The notes under the pieces are model-generated. The model saw only the letters and a list, made by a program, of their open reading frames with translations. It had not been told where the DNA came from and ran no database searches. Below are positions 25,050 through 37,160 of a stretch of DNA of 64,000 nucleotides, piece after piece (position 1 is the first letter of the stretch; each line of letters opens with the position of its first letter). This DNA is from Siphonodentalium dalli (lineage: Eukaryota > Mollusca > Scaphopoda > Gadilida > Siphonodentaliidae), in NCBI GenBank assembly GCA_032622095.1, contig CP136063.1:120240723-120304722 (forward strand), written 5' to 3'. The translations under genes and the position numbers were made by a program.

Positions 25050-27010
25050 CACCAAACAATTGTAATTGAGTTTCAGGTGAAATATTGTCAACTGTAAGTG
25101 AAATAAATTCCGTTTGACTTTTGTTGTGTGGCCACCATTTTGATATCGATAAATGACCCCATCGAACTTTGCTTTGATTTTGTAACAAGTTATACATTAA
25201 AATTTTAGAATACAAATAAATGACAATGCATAATAAATATTGGCATTAATGTTGGACAAGGTTGTATTCCATGTTATTATTTTTTTTAAGGTAATAATCG
25301 TCTGAAAAGGCAGGGTTTCCGCTAGGGGTAGGGGAATGGGGCCGGTAGCCGTCAAGGGGAAAAATCCAGGTAAAAGTAGCCTGTTTTACTTTTAGCACTG
25401 GTTGAACTACTTTCGTTATATCGGCCAATAGAATCGTGTGAGAGTAGAAACGGCAGATTGTTTTGTTCCATTTCTGCCCAAGTGCCAAGCTATCAAACCT
25501 TATACATGTACCTGTAACTTTAAAACTATTAAATTTATTAGATATATATTAATTTACGAAGTACATGTACAGAAAACCAGTAATTTTAATCCCGAGTTAA
25601 ACGTGCTCGTTAATGTTAAAAGACTCACTGTGGAAGACACAGCAGATGTTTCGGATGCATAACGTAATCGGAATATATTAAGGCTGATTACATACAACCG
25701 CAACGTAACTAACCGACCTCAAAGGCATAGCTCCTAGCGATGTCAGTTCTGATCACTTCCTGTTTCAATTTAACAACGCGTTTTAGAGTGTACACTCACA
25801 AGATATAAAATAAATTCACCTTTTAAAATTCCTTAGTACTATTCCAACAAAATTCAGAAGTTTTAAACATCTTTATACCTTTATAGACATGCAGTATGTC
25901 CTGGGGTATGGCAGGAGGGGAAAACTTGGCGAGGGGAACGGGGCCGTCAAGGGGACCCTGTGCCGGTATAGCGGAAACCCTGGAAAAGGTAGCATATTTT
26001 CGTGCATAAAAAAGTTGAAGGAATCGTCAGTAACTTCCAGTAACTCACGTGCCATATTATTGGTAATCCAATTGGCTATGGAATGCATATATTTTTTTTT
26101 TTTTGGCTAGCATTTTCATTGTGTTTTGACTTAGTAAATACCACTACCCTACAAGAATCAACATTATTTACATTGTGCGGCAATGGTATGGAGGAAATAG
26201 TATGAGAAGTTCTGCCCGCATGACTATGAATTAAGTTCTCTAGCCACAGTAGTATTCTTTAATGTGCATTAACTGCCCAAATTATCCATTTGATTGATTA
26301 TAATGATCTGGCTCGCGCCTCTAGGGGAAGTTCTGCCCAAATTTTAATTTGATTGTATACGGGTGGTGTTAAGGATCTGGCAAGCGCCTCCAGCGGAAGT
26401 TCTGCCCAAATTCTGGGGAAACGACAATGCTAGTACATATAGTAGGCCTACACCACGTGTTGGCGACAACAGAAGTCTGGTCAGACCTGTCACTGAGCAA
26501 ACTTGTAGTTTTTGTAGCGATTTAAAGAGTAGAACAAAAGTATTAAATAAAGCGTTGAACAAGCAACACACCGGGATGTGAACCAGACAATTGTAATTAA
26601 GTTTGAGGTGCAATTTTGTCAAAGATAATATATTGAAACAAATTTAGTTTAATTTAATAGTGTTTACATGGTGGCTGTCATTTTGACGAATGACCAAATA
26701 ATTATTTAATTATGTATATAACCATTTAAATAATTAAAATGTTGGGGGAATAATAAGTAATAGTGCACAACGAACATTCATATTAATCATAGACATGGTC
26801 AAATTCCAAGCTTAAATTTTTTTGTATGTAATAATCAGCTGAATAGATAACCTATTTTCATGCATAAAAAAATGAACAAATATTCAATAACTTTCATGCC
26901 ATGTAATTGGTAATCCAATTCGCTATGGAGTCATAACTTTATTTTTGTAGGCATTTTAATTGTGATATGACTTAGTTAATGCTGATGTCCTTCAAAAATC
27001 AATGCTGTTG
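25050..27010 (+). repeat. diverged direct duplication inside the 5.2-kb element
   Basis: CAATTGTAATTGAGTTTCAG...CATTTTGAT...GACC at 25.05 kb recurs at 26.59 kb, and TTTTCGTGCATAAAAAAGTT...TTGGTAATCCAATTGGCTAT at 26.0 kb recurs at 26.85 kb. The second copy lacks about 0.7 kb present in the first. A shorter GGGGCCGGTAGCCGTCAAGG/GGGGCCGTCAAGGGGACC repeat lies at 25.31 and 25.93 kb. Confidence 0.6.
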
Positions 27011-27404
27011 GACATTCTTCTCATATCCTTCTCAAAGACATTAACATTTGCCTCAAGAATTTGAAGAAAATAATTTATTGTTGTGTTGATAATATGAAAT
27101 CATTGTTTACATTGTTTGAGCCTGTTCATGTTCATATGCGGGTCAAAGAAAGACCAAGATTGAGGTACTACATGTATTCTATGATTTAGGTACAAGATAC
27201 ACATCAACTTTATTTAGGTTAACTGTACCATGTGATTAGTTACCAGGACCCCCCTCCACATATACCGATATCAACATCAAATTCAATGTTGATTGTTCGG
27301 CAGGAGTAGTCCCTTTTTTATCGAAACAAATAACACATCTAACTCAAATGTTAGTCAATTTTCATTTATGAAAAGAAAGTATGTGGTATTTTCTTAAAAC
27401 TATT

Positions 27405-27665
27405 CTAGCAAATACTCATTGATGAGTAGTGACCCATAAGGGAATGCTCAGATAATATTCAAGTTTAACAAATCAAACGATAGCTTGTAATTGTTGAACT
27501 TATTATCTGAACACTTCCCTAAAATGTACTTTAATTTGTGTTATACTTGCATCTGTTGTCTGCTTATATTTTCCTGAAAACCCACCAAATGATTATAGAC
27601 CATTCCAATGCACTTTTATAACTGAGTGGGAACTTCCATTCAGTACATGTAAAAATGGTTATGCG
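27405..27665. repeat. diverged relative of the 62.9-kb MITE
   Basis: Shares ACTCATTGA(T/C)GAGTAG, TTGAACTTATTATCT, TCTGTTGTCTGCTTA and CCATTCCAATG in the same order. Ends and target duplication are lost. Confidence 0.6.
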
Positions 27666-28983
27666 ATAATAACTGGAGTCTATCATGTCCTTCTATACGA
27701 CCGGAACTGTACAACTCAACTTCTCAAGATCACCTTATAATGTATTCATCCGACCGTATTCCGACGCCAGTTTTATTTATTGTAGTCTGGATGATTGGGC
27801 ACATGAAGTTGCATTACAGGATAGTTTTGTATTCTGTAATAAAAATTAACCATTGGTCTTGCCCAAGATCTGTTACTTATATACCTGCCGATTGTCTTCG
27901 TTGTTGTCTCATGTCAATCAACCTCCGGGTTAAATTTAACCACATGTGCTGATGATTTCTCAGGCATATACAAGTTTTCAACAAATCATTTTACATTTAT
28001 TAGTGTTATTGCTGGAAACCAAATATATAACATACAATCTTCACATATCATAACTGAAAAAAGACAATTGATCTTACAAGCTTTTTGTCCCTTAATACAC
28101 CACCACGAACAACAGACTAATGTAGGAGACATATATAACTACACTGAATTAAGAGTGGAAAGCACATTAGCAGTGTCTACAGACATTATTTGGCAACTTT
28201 TGGGTGACATAATGAGTTGACAGAATTTTTTTTCCGAAGTCCGAATTAAAAAAAATTGGCAAAAAAACAATATTCATAGGAATTTTTTTTTTTTGCCTTC
28301 TATATGATGGTAGATGTCTCTGGCTATGAAAAACATTGAAAATTTGATCACCACTTGATTTTTTTCAAAAACTTGTGTTGTCGCTACAATATATCAGTCT
28401 CTATTTTGATCACATTGTTTAAACCTGCACAGTTATTATTAGTCAGTTTCGATTTCCTCATATGTTTCCAAATTTATTATTTATTGTTAAAATTCCGTTC
28501 GACGTGGAAAATAATCGATCAACGATTTTGGTGCTTTTTAAATTTAAGGCGTGAGTCTAGAGTGAATACCAGGAAAGTGGCTTCCCCGGGCTTCGTTAGA
28601 TTGCGTGATGGGTGTGTCAAAAAGAGAGAGAGTTTGGTTTTGGAGTAATTACGTTTATTCCCAAATACGATTAAAGGTACTCAATTCGATAACACTCCTC
28701 TCAATTACTATTTCAATGGCTTCAGGGGCCAAAAATATTTGATTCGAGTCGAGGAAGCCACCTATCAAAGCTCAGATTTATTAGATATCGATTTTAGAAA
28801 TCTATTATTTTTCATTATCTGGAATACTTGCTGTCCCAGAAGTTTGCCGAAAAAGTCGACCGACATACTCTCGATACTAAATTCCATCGAACAAAATGTT
28901 GCTATACAACACATTTTGGGCAATTATATACGACATTTCACAGTCGTTCGCAATATTTTTGGATAATTAATCGATTCTAATAA

Positions 28984-29211
28984 CTAAAGTGACCTTTGAT
29001 AAAATTTTGTTGTTGTTGGAATCTGTTGAGATGGAGACACTCTGATCGGATTGAGTACCTTTAGTTGCGTTTTCAGTGGATTTAATTTGATTCTGCATTT
29101 GGAACACAATTTTTCTAGGCTATATATGAACACTTGATATATAGGGTCATTTGGGTATGAAATTGTCAGAGTCGACTTCATACTTAGGCTATACCCTGCA
29201 GATTTAATCAC
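28984..29211 (-). pseudogene. LINE-type reverse transcriptase fragment
   Basis: On the minus strand the frame reads SYPNDPIYQVFIYSLEKLCS followed by KCRIKLNPLKTQLKVLN. The pattern (K)xRIKLNPxKTQxxxxN is the conserved block after the YADD catalytic box in non-LTR reverse transcriptases of the Jockey/RTE/CR1 type. The YADD position itself is corrupted (LSMKSTLTIS), the frame is only 75 codons, and flanking sequence contains stops, so this is a dead 5'-truncated relic. Family assignment beyond 'LINE' is not possible by eye. Confidence 0.55.
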
Positions 29212-29717
29212 TCAATAATCACTGCATGATGGTTGTGTTGTTTCAACATTTTAACTTCACACATTTTCTACAGTGACATGCAGTAAGCTGTCACCTCTAA
29301 TCAGTCTACCTCTATACTCGGCCTATTACTAATTAAGACATGTAGGCTAAGTGTGGTCCCTAATCCGAAACCACGAGTATGCTTTTCGTGAAACAATGCG
29401 CGGAAGATATTGAGCAGTAAGCTTTTCTCGAAACAGTGCGCGGTAGATTCTACCACTAACTCTATCTCTCAAATACAAGTTAAAACGTTAAAATAACCTT
29501 ACAAATTTGCAACTGAAGACTGTCTACTACTATAGTTCATGTATTAAATCAACCCCCACCTGCCCCTGTGCATAATAACTGTTTCATTTGTACCGCGCAC
29601 TTCCGCGTAGTTCTGCGCAGTTCCGCGCACTGTTTCGAGGTGCCGAATTATTTGACTCGAGACGAAAGTAGGAAACGTTAAGGCCAAAACAAATTGAATG
29701 CATGTTGTTTCCCGTAA

Positions 29718-29735
29718 CCCCCCCCCCCCCCCCCC
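29718..29735 (+). repeat. poly-C tract (18 nt)
   Basis: Eighteen consecutive C at the junction of a degraded GGCCAAAAC MITE (29.68-29.72 kb) and unique sequence. Confidence 0.95.
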
Positions 29736-29878
29736 ACCCAAGTTCATTTTATTGGTTTTAAATTTAAAAAATCACTCTATAAACCTACCGACCGCACTGT
29801 TAGTGTTAACCAAACTGTACGCGTTGTTCCATATTTATATATTTTTCGCAAAGCCACATCGTCACTCTTCAAACGGAA

Positions 29879-29978
29879 AGTCAAATTACGACCGGACTCT
29901 ATACCGGAAGATCACGAGTTAACGTTCCTCTTCGCTGACCGGAAGCACGTGTTTGTGTTGATATGGAGTATTTATAAC
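29879..29978 (+). promoter_or_regulatory. promoter-like stretch with two ETS sites and an E-box
   Basis: Two CCGGAAG cores (29904-29910 and 29939-29945) and an adjoining CACGTG palindrome (29946-29951) lie within 50 bp, just upstream of an ATG at 29979. The CCGGAAG + CACGTG pairing is typical of TATA-less metazoan promoters bound by ETS (GABP) and USF-type factors, especially those of nuclear genes for mitochondrial proteins. The local sequence is richer in CpG than its surroundings and is not part of any repeat recognised here. It could serve the short reading frame that follows, or conceivably a non-coding first exon of OSER1 15.6 kb downstream. Confidence 0.45.
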
Positions 29979-30126
29979 ATGGATGTTCTCCGAGGTTTAT
30001 TAGGACCAAAATTCAAATGCGGGAACAAGTTCTTTTCAACGATGGCGGTCGCACATGAGTAGATATTGTTTGTCGGTCTCCAATAGAATTGGGATATTAT
30101 GGGGCAGCCCTTGGGGCCATTGATAC
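29979..30126 (+). pseudogene. short candidate first exon interrupted by a hAT insertion
   Basis: From the ATG at 29979 a 27-codon frame (MDVLRGLLGPKFKCGNKFFS, then TMAVAHE) ends at TAG 30060-30062. Shifted by one base, an open frame (VDIVCRSPIELGYYGAALGA...) runs to the hAT insertion at 30127. On the far side, from the second copy of the target duplication at 35705, it continues as CAHCAGPNGDMKNISEKT and ends with TAA at 35795-35797. So the pre-insertion sequence would have been open for about 50 codons across the site. The basic, hydrophobic N-terminus could be a mitochondrial presequence. I do not recognise the product. It could be a frameshifted, transposon-broken gene, a retrocopy or chance. 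Confidence 0.3.
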
Positions 30127-30774
30127 TAGGGGTGTAACGATACGGGGTATGGGGTGTATCAATGTTTATTGCAATACAGAGGTCACGATACAAAACGTAT
30201 CGCGATTTTACTTACCTAAAATTATAGAGATATTGCAGAGTCTTCGTACGGACTGTATATACACTGATATATACTAGTATAGCGATAATGACGGGTGGGT
30301 ATGTGCTTGCATTGCTATTGGTAGGCCTACATGAACTCGCTAAAATATGTGTACATACTAGATGTTCGTCTAAAATGTTTGTTGTTGCAACTTGTATTGT
30401 ATTGTCTAAGAAGAAAAAAAAACTAATTAAAACCTCGTCGATGTATCGACTATCAGTGATATCCTATCGACCCGGAAGCATAAAGATGCCGACATTGATC
30501 CCATTGTTGCACTGCGCAAGTCCGTAGCCAGCCATAAAAGAAGGCAGTTCATCATATATTTGGAGGGCATTTGAATAGAGACGCGTAGCGGCGAGCGGGG
30601 GAGAGCGCGAGAGGGGTTTCCCCCTTGATTTTAAGAGGGGTGCGGGGGTTCTCCCCCGGGAAAAAAATTCTGAAAAGACAATGCAAATGACATAATTGAG
30701 ACCACCCTAAAATCTAAAGAACCTTCGGAATAAAGAACCTAATGTTTATACCCGACCTAAACTATATACCGTCA

Positions 30775-33700
30775 CACAGGGATACTTTGGACACGGGGGT
30801 AAGTTTTCCTGAAAAAGAATTATTTATTCCCAGTAATAAATGGCAATTGCTTATTTGCTCAGATAAAATTTAAACTACATATATGTGATTTATTTGAGGA
30901 ACATGGTACTGTGTTATTTTGGATGGAAATTTTAATTTCAGTCCCAGAGTAAATATCACATGGTGATCACACATGGGATATTAAAATTTTACATGTGTCA
31001 ACTTTCACACAAAAATACTGATGGCTGTAATAAACTCCCCGAAGAAACATTGTTTTAAATTTAATGTTGTTTATAGGTCAATGGAACCAAGAAAATACTT
31101 TGTGATCTGTCAACATATAAATTATGATTAGAAATAATTCAGAACCATAAAATCGCAGGTGTATCTTATGGGATGGGGGGATACTTTGAACACTCAAAGT
31201 ATCACCAAAGTCATTCAAATGTTATGTTTCAGTTTGCTGATTCTGTTATTATAGCTGTCAGTATCACGCAGATTTGCGAAATGGCCGGGTGTGGTACATG
31301 CATGGGCATAATCAGAATCTCCCTTATGTTTATATAGGAGGATCAGGTTTGATAATATTTGTGATGGGGGATTCAACTTGGCCGACCCAAATCCCAATAC
31401 ATCGGTATGGATGCGTTAAAATAATGTTCGCCGGATGTTGCCCTCATTATTCCCCAAATCTGGCTTCTACTAACATATGGGGTGAACAGTGGATATATTC
31501 AATTAATCTACTAGTAGTTTAGTACATCTAAATCTTTCCTGGGAAAATTTTGAAAAATTAATGTTGCACCTATACTAGTACCAGTAGTTCTGACAGTGAA
31601 TCCATTCCTAAGTCACTTGCCAAATATTGCATGGCTATTGGAGTATCTTAAGATAGGGAGCAGTATTCCATTGGTACTCTGGGGAAGTGGTTCTGAACCG
31701 CAATGGGGGGGGGGTATTGATGGTATATAATGATTATTAGTTAAGTAACTAAGCCTAATATCCATCATGATAATATTAAAGTATTTGTTTTTCTCTGTTC
31801 GGGTTATAACTTGAACAATATAGTGCTTGGATCTTTATGAAATTTGGTATATTGATGTTCACTAAGGCCTAAAAAAAAATAATATTTGTTTCCTATTACG
31901 GTGCCAAAAAAATCCAGGTAGGTAGGTAGGGATTTTTTTTTTTTTGGTAATATTATTTTATTTTCCCCCGAACAGTTAAGAAGTACCGGTACATTAATTC
32001 TTACTCTTTATACTTGTGTTAAGGCTGTCCATGTATATTGCAAGTAAACAGTTAATGTAGCACAATAATATGATAAGTATTGTCAATGTGAACAAACAAA
32101 TGCCTCCCAGGCACTCAATTATGCAGCTCTCTTGTAATTATTCTCTCAGTTTAGATTGTGGTGGCACATCTTCCTCAGAGCACAATATTGACATATCAAC
32201 AGGCCCAAGACATACACCATAATAGGGCTTTTCTATTACTTTATAATAATATAACTTGTATGATATTAATTCAAACCTCACTTAAATATTTGGTCATACA
32301 CCTCAGGACCTAAGACACATATCTCACATGCGCCTCAGACACATTGCACAGGGTGTAAATGTTCCTCAACTGCACTGAAATATAAAGTCCCACACCACAC
32401 TGAAAATGGTAAAACAGGCCACACCTTGACTGAGGTACCACACCTCAGCATTCAAATTGGCCCCCAACTTTGAAGTTCCTTATACACACTGGCATATGCA
32501 TGCTTGTAAGTTTGATACATCATACACCCAAACAAACCAGTAGATAATTTCATGTGCTTTTTTAGTGCCCATCACAGAAGGGTGTTTGATATGGTAGACA
32601 TGCAGTCATCTTTATACTGTCTGTATACATACTAGTAACCATGCATGAACACTATGAATCCTTGATTGACTGGGGAGAGGAACTTTAAATTCTGATGTAG
32701 AATGTCGTCTATATGAATATTGCTCTCTAACAGATAAGACTTCCCACAAGACATGGGAGTTGAACAAACAAGATTACCACAGGCAGGTTTTAAAGACTGC
32801 AGATTTATTGGTGAGATTGGGATTCATCTGCAACCACAAATGGACATGTATTTTAATAGAAGTAAATTTTTTTTGAAACTTCCATCTAAAATTATTGCTG
32901 CTTAATGTAAACATAGTATATATAGTATATATTTAACGGGGTTGAAATTTTTTTTTTGGGTAAGAAATTTAAAAAAAAAAGTTCAGGTCGGCCCAATTTC
33001 GGCAGGTCGGTCGGGTAACCGGAAACACAGATGTTTTTTTTTTTGGCCTAAGTTCTATTAGGACATTCAATAATTAGGGCTCAATTGTTTTGTTCAGGTT
33101 TTCTATACTAGAGTTATTCATCTCTGTTTATCTGGAAATATTGGCTTTTTGGTCCGTCAGATGTCTATTCAACAGTTGGAGCCCAAACTGTTTATGTCAT
33201 ATATTAATATCGTGTTAAGTTTTAAATTAAAAAAATATATATTATTTGATTGAGCTGGGAAACGCAATATTGACTTTAGAGTTATTCATCTTCGTTTATC
33301 TGAAAATAATTATTGTTGGGTATGTTTGTCTTCAGAGTATGTATCAGGCATGACTCATCGGTTATAGGTATATGCCCACACTAGCTAGTATGTCACATGG
33401 GTGTATGCACCGGACGACAGTCCATCTCTTGTTGGCACTAAAAGGGAATATCTATAAACAGACCCAGATATGTCCTGATGGCAGGAGCTGTTGGTTGTTT
33501 GGTTAGGGTGAGGTATATAGGGGGTCTACAGTGTGATTTACATTGGTGTCAGACCAAATATGGCATATATATATTATATTGTCCAGATTGTTTGCTAGGT
33601 TCAAATATGATATGGGCGTGACTTTACTTAAACAGCATGATTCATTTCTGTAAGGACCTCTCAGTGTTCAAAGTATCCCCAATGTGGTGAAACTTTGAAG

Positions 33701-33870
33701 ACAACATAATTGATGTTGGTATCAAACTATTAGGGCACAAGACCCTTGTGCAAGTTTCATTTTACAATAAATCCAACACAGCCCAAAAATTGTATGTCAA
33801 TAAAATCAACATACAGCCCACATTTTATCGATATGTTACTAAACATATTAAAAGTGTTCAAAGTATCCCC
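30775..33870. repeat. repeats ending GTTCAAAGTATCCCC, nested in the 5.6-kb hAT
   Basis: GGGATACTTTGGACACGGGG at 30.78 kb, GGGGGATACTTTGAACACTC at 31.18 kb, GTGTTCAAAGTATCCCCAAT at 33.67 kb and GTGTTCAAAGTATCCCCATT at 33.85 kb. The outer pair face each other, suggesting a nested element of 2.9-3.1 kb, but no clean duplication was found. Confidence 0.4.
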
Positions 33871-34151
33871 ATTTGACGGTAGCTTTAAAACACGATAATA
33901 AACTATTGTTGGCCAGAAAATTATTAAGGCGTAAAATGATCGTGAAACGCTTGTTTTCCAGAGATATTTAGTGAATGTGGCTCCAGTTGTGGAATGTATA
34001 CACGTATATGCATAAACAGACAAAAACAAACAACTGTGGTTATGTTGGTGTATATATAGCCACACATGCTTGCGTGGGGTGAAGGAGAAGATCACTCGAT
34101 CTTTTCGACCATCCCGGGCGCTTCGCGCCCATCTATCTACTCTCTGCGTAC

Positions 34152-34396
34152 ATGCGTTAGCGAAAATAATCGGATTCGTTCGTCGGATCCGTTCGTCGTG
34201 CCGTTGGGGTCATGCGAACATTGTCCGATAGTGATCGTTTCAGTCACTTCACCATGGATTTAAGCTAGCCACACATGCTTGCATATGCGTTAGCGAAAAT
34301 AATCGGATTCGTTCGTCGGATCCGTTTGTCGTGCCGTTGAGGTCATGCGAACGTTGTCCGATAGTGATCGTTTCAGTCACTTCGCCATGGATTTAC
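34152..34396 (+). repeat. direct duplication inside the 5.6-kb hAT element
   Basis: A segment of about 110 bp containing gcgttagcgaaaataatcgg, two ggatccgt-type motifs and gtgatcgtttcagtcacttc occurs at about 34152-34261 and again at about 34283-34396 with few differences. The stretch just before it (gaaggagaagatcactcgat) recurs at 52.55 kb within another transposon, so a small repeat has probably been carried in. Confidence 0.6.
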
Positions 34397-35895
34397 ATGC
34401 GAACGCAAACGGAGCGACGAAAAATTGGAGGCATTCGGAGCGTCAGAATTTTACTGTATATACACGGCACCCTTCCGTTGGATGGTCATATCCAGTGATT
34501 ATATCATGCTAGTTTGAGCAGCATTCTGTTGAAGCCCCTGGTTGAATTCCGGAATATTACGATATGGGTTGTCATATAATTTGCGGGCATCGGTCTCTAT
34601 CCAGGCTGTTGCATTGCGCCGTCCGTTCGAATGAAATGTTAATGTTCCGGGCATTAACTGGATCAATAGCAAATATACAGTTCGGCCTTGTATGCACGAC
34701 GCGAGCATAGCATGCCGCTCTGCGGCATGACATGTTTCTCCGAACGGCGAACGGCCATCACCTCCTCCGGGCACATGCATGGAAAAGGGCCGTTCGTTCG
34801 AATGGTACGAACCCCCCTGGCTACGGGCTTGCTGCGTTATCTGAACAAAATTAATTAGAGAGTACAAACACTACCTGTTGACCATTGAGGAACGTCCTCT
34901 CCGAAAATCTCTCAGTCAATGTCACGAGATTGACAGTTAAATGGGAGGGGCTTTATATTAATAACTCATGTCAAATTGTCAACTTTATAACGGGAATTGG
35001 GTGAACTGAATTCATTGTCTGTTGACAAGTTTATTCCGGGAAGTTTAACAATTGCTCAGCAACCCACACTGGCCAGTGCACAGAGTGCAGTGTCCAGTGT
35101 TGACGTGACATGGGGAAAGACATACATGTAGATTGATATGATATAGGTTGAGACCACAGCAGCTGCATCACTCTGGTTAACAGTGAAATAAAATTGCAGC
35201 AATAGCAGTAAGACAGGCATCAAAGGTTTGCCGCCGGTTGTAAACGACATGTCATTGACAAAGTAGGTCACTTGCTGCATGACGTGTACTATTGAAATTG
35301 GTCATTAAAATTGAGGTCACTCAGGTGACAGGTCAGGTCTGTGCTTTGATCAGTGGACCACTAGCGACTGATCTATTAATACAATGTGTTTCAAGAAGAT
35401 GGCATCGTACTGTCCACACATGCAAATTGATACAATGCGGTCTGTTGGCCTCACGGTTGCTCTGTGATAAATAGGGAATGATTATCACTTTTATTACTTA
35501 TTGTGGGGGATTACCTTAATTTTGTGTTAGATACTGATTCAACATTGACCTTTCTTGTTCTGTGACGACTGCTGCTTACTTGCCTGAATAGGTAATAACA
35601 ACATGCAATTTGTGTATCAAGATAAGTACCGTTTGAACGCCCGTATCGATGACCGTATCGTCAGTGCTGTATCACGGTTACATCGATGTATCGTTACACC
35701 CCTAATTGATACCTGTGCCCATTGTGCAGGTCCCAATGGGGACATGAAAAACATCTCTGAAAAAACATTACAGGACAGTTTTCCATATTTGTATTAATTG
35801 TTTCAATGCAGGGCTGATGCCTGTTGTGGCCATTCCACATGGCAAGGCAGTGCCTGTTTCAGGTTTATTAAAGTAATTTTAGTAAACTGTCTATT

Positions 35896-36751
35896 GTTAT
35901 CTGTAGGGGTGTAACGTCGCTAGTGATCCACTGATCAAAGCACAGACCTGACCTGAGTGACCTCAATTTTAATGACCTATTTCAATATTACACGTCATGC
36001 AGCAAGTGAGCGACTTTGTCAATAACATGTCGTTTGCAGCCAGTGGCAAACCTTTGATGTATGCTATTGCTACAATTTTATTTCACTGTTAACCAAAGTG
36101 ATGCAGCTGCTATAGTCTCAACCTATATCATATCAATCTACATGTATGTCATTCCCATGTCACGTCAACACTGCATGGACACTGCACTCTGTGCACTGGC
36201 CCATGTGGGTTGCTGAGCAATTGTTAAACCCCCCAGTTCCCGTTATAAAGTTGACAACTTCAATGACATGAATAATTAATATAAAGCCCCTCCCATTTAA
36301 CTGTCAATCTCATGACATTGACTGAGATTTTCGGAGACGACGTTCCTCATTTGTCAACAGGTAGTGTTTGTACTCTCTAATTAATTTTGTTCAGACAACG
36401 CAGTGCAACAATGGGCTCAATGTCGGCATCTTTATGTTTCCCGGTCCGATGGGATATCACTGATAGTCGATACATCAACGAGGTTTTAATTAGTTTTTTT
36501 TCTTCTTAGACAATACATATCTAGTACACACATTTTAGCGAGTTTATGTAGGCCTACCTGTAGCCATGCACGCACATACCCACCTGTCGTTGTCGCTATA
36601 TATCAGTGTATATACAGTCTGTATGAAGACTCGGCAATATCGCTATAATTTTAGGTAAGTAAAATCGCGATACGTTTTGTATCGTGACCTCTGTATCGCG
36701 ATAAACATCGATACACCCCATACCCCATATCGTTACACCCCTAGTTATCTG
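35896..36751. mobile_element. 840-bp non-autonomous hAT-like element
   Basis: The body 35904-36743 is flanked by GTTATCTG (35896-35903 and 36744-36751), an exact 8-bp duplication. It starts TAGGGGTGTAACG and ends CGTTACACCCCTA. Its left part matches the right arm of the 5.6-kb neighbour and its right part matches that neighbour's left arm, both inverted. It is therefore an internally deleted derivative of the same family, inserted in the opposite orientation 191 bp away. No coding capacity. Confidence 0.85.
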
Positions 36752-36879
36752 TTTTATATGTTTCCCCTCAATATATCAGTTTTATCACCAATTTGTTGGT
36801 TGCTCTGGGTCATTGTATGGTGTTTGATGGTGGTTAGGCATGGCCCACACGAGACCATAAAAAAATAAAATGAAAAAAT

Positions 36880-37160
36880 AAAATAAAATGTAAAGCCTAC
36901 CGCTCGCCCCTATTTTCTTTGGGCTCGTTACGGGAAACACGCATTCAATTTGTTTTGGCCTAAACACAGTGTAACTGTTAGTGTTAGTCAGTATTACAGT
37001 AACTTACACACTAACACAGAGCTCTGGTTAGGCCTAAAAAAAAATACATTTGTTTCCGATAACGAGCTGAAAAAAATTAGGGTAGGTAGATAGGTAGGTT
37101 TAACTTTCTTTTTTTTTTAAACTTTTTTTTTCAGTATCTTTAAAAATAACTATAATACTT
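36880..37160. repeat. cluster of GGCCTAAAAAA-type MITE fragments
   Basis: GGGCTCGTTACGGGAAACAC, ATTCAATTTGTTTTGGCCTA (36.92-36.96 kb) and AGGCCTAAAAAAAAATACAT, TTTGTTTCCGATAACGAGCT (37.03-37.06 kb) belong to one family. Related pieces lie at 29.68-29.72, 31.86-31.97 and 32.93-33.05 kb. Probably small non-autonomous DNA elements with purine-tract interiors. Confidence 0.5.

Larger units (their letters stand above)
24406..29653. mobile_element. 5.2-kb element with inverted ends and 8-bp duplication
   Basis: Body 24414-29645 is flanked by AATTATTT (24406-24413 and 29646-29653). Left end GGGTACCTCGAAACAGTGCG and right end (read outward) CGGCACCTCGAAACAGTGCG continue for about 250 bp as diverged inverted repeats (GTGCGCGGTAC, AACAGTTATTA, TGCAC, TTCAGTTACGAATTTGCAA, CTTCCGCGCATTGTTTC). 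The interior contains a direct duplication (25.05-26.16 against 26.59-27.01 kb), a relic of a TTAA MITE at 27.4 kb and a LINE fragment at 29.0 kb. Because the duplication is AT-rich it is less decisive than others here; the inverted ends are clear. Confidence 0.65.
30119..35712. mobile_element. 5.58-kb hAT-like element with 8-bp target duplication
   Basis: The element body is 30127-35704, flanked on both sides by ATTGATAC (30119-30126 and 35705-35712). It begins TAGGGGTGTAACGATAC and ends with the complement GTATCGTTACACCCCTA (a few mismatches); 8-bp duplications and such terminal motifs fit the hAT superfamily. The left 400 bp and the zone 34.85-35.37 kb match the two halves of the shorter element at 35.9-36.7 kb in inverted orientation. 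No intact transposase is visible. The interior includes a GC-rich CCCCC/GGGGG palindrome near 30.59-30.67 kb, copies of GTTCAAAGTATCCCC, GGCCTAAAAAA-type MITEs, and a duplicated segment at 34.15-34.40 kb. It is probably a non-autonomous or decayed copy with later insertions. Confidence 0.82.

Noticed and set aside
33757-34095. 112-codon minus-strand frame
   Set aside because: Runs across repeat boundaries in the hAT interior; no motif.
34499-34867. 122-codon minus-strand frame
   Set aside because: Lies within the hAT element and its end is the repeated right arm; no transposase motif.
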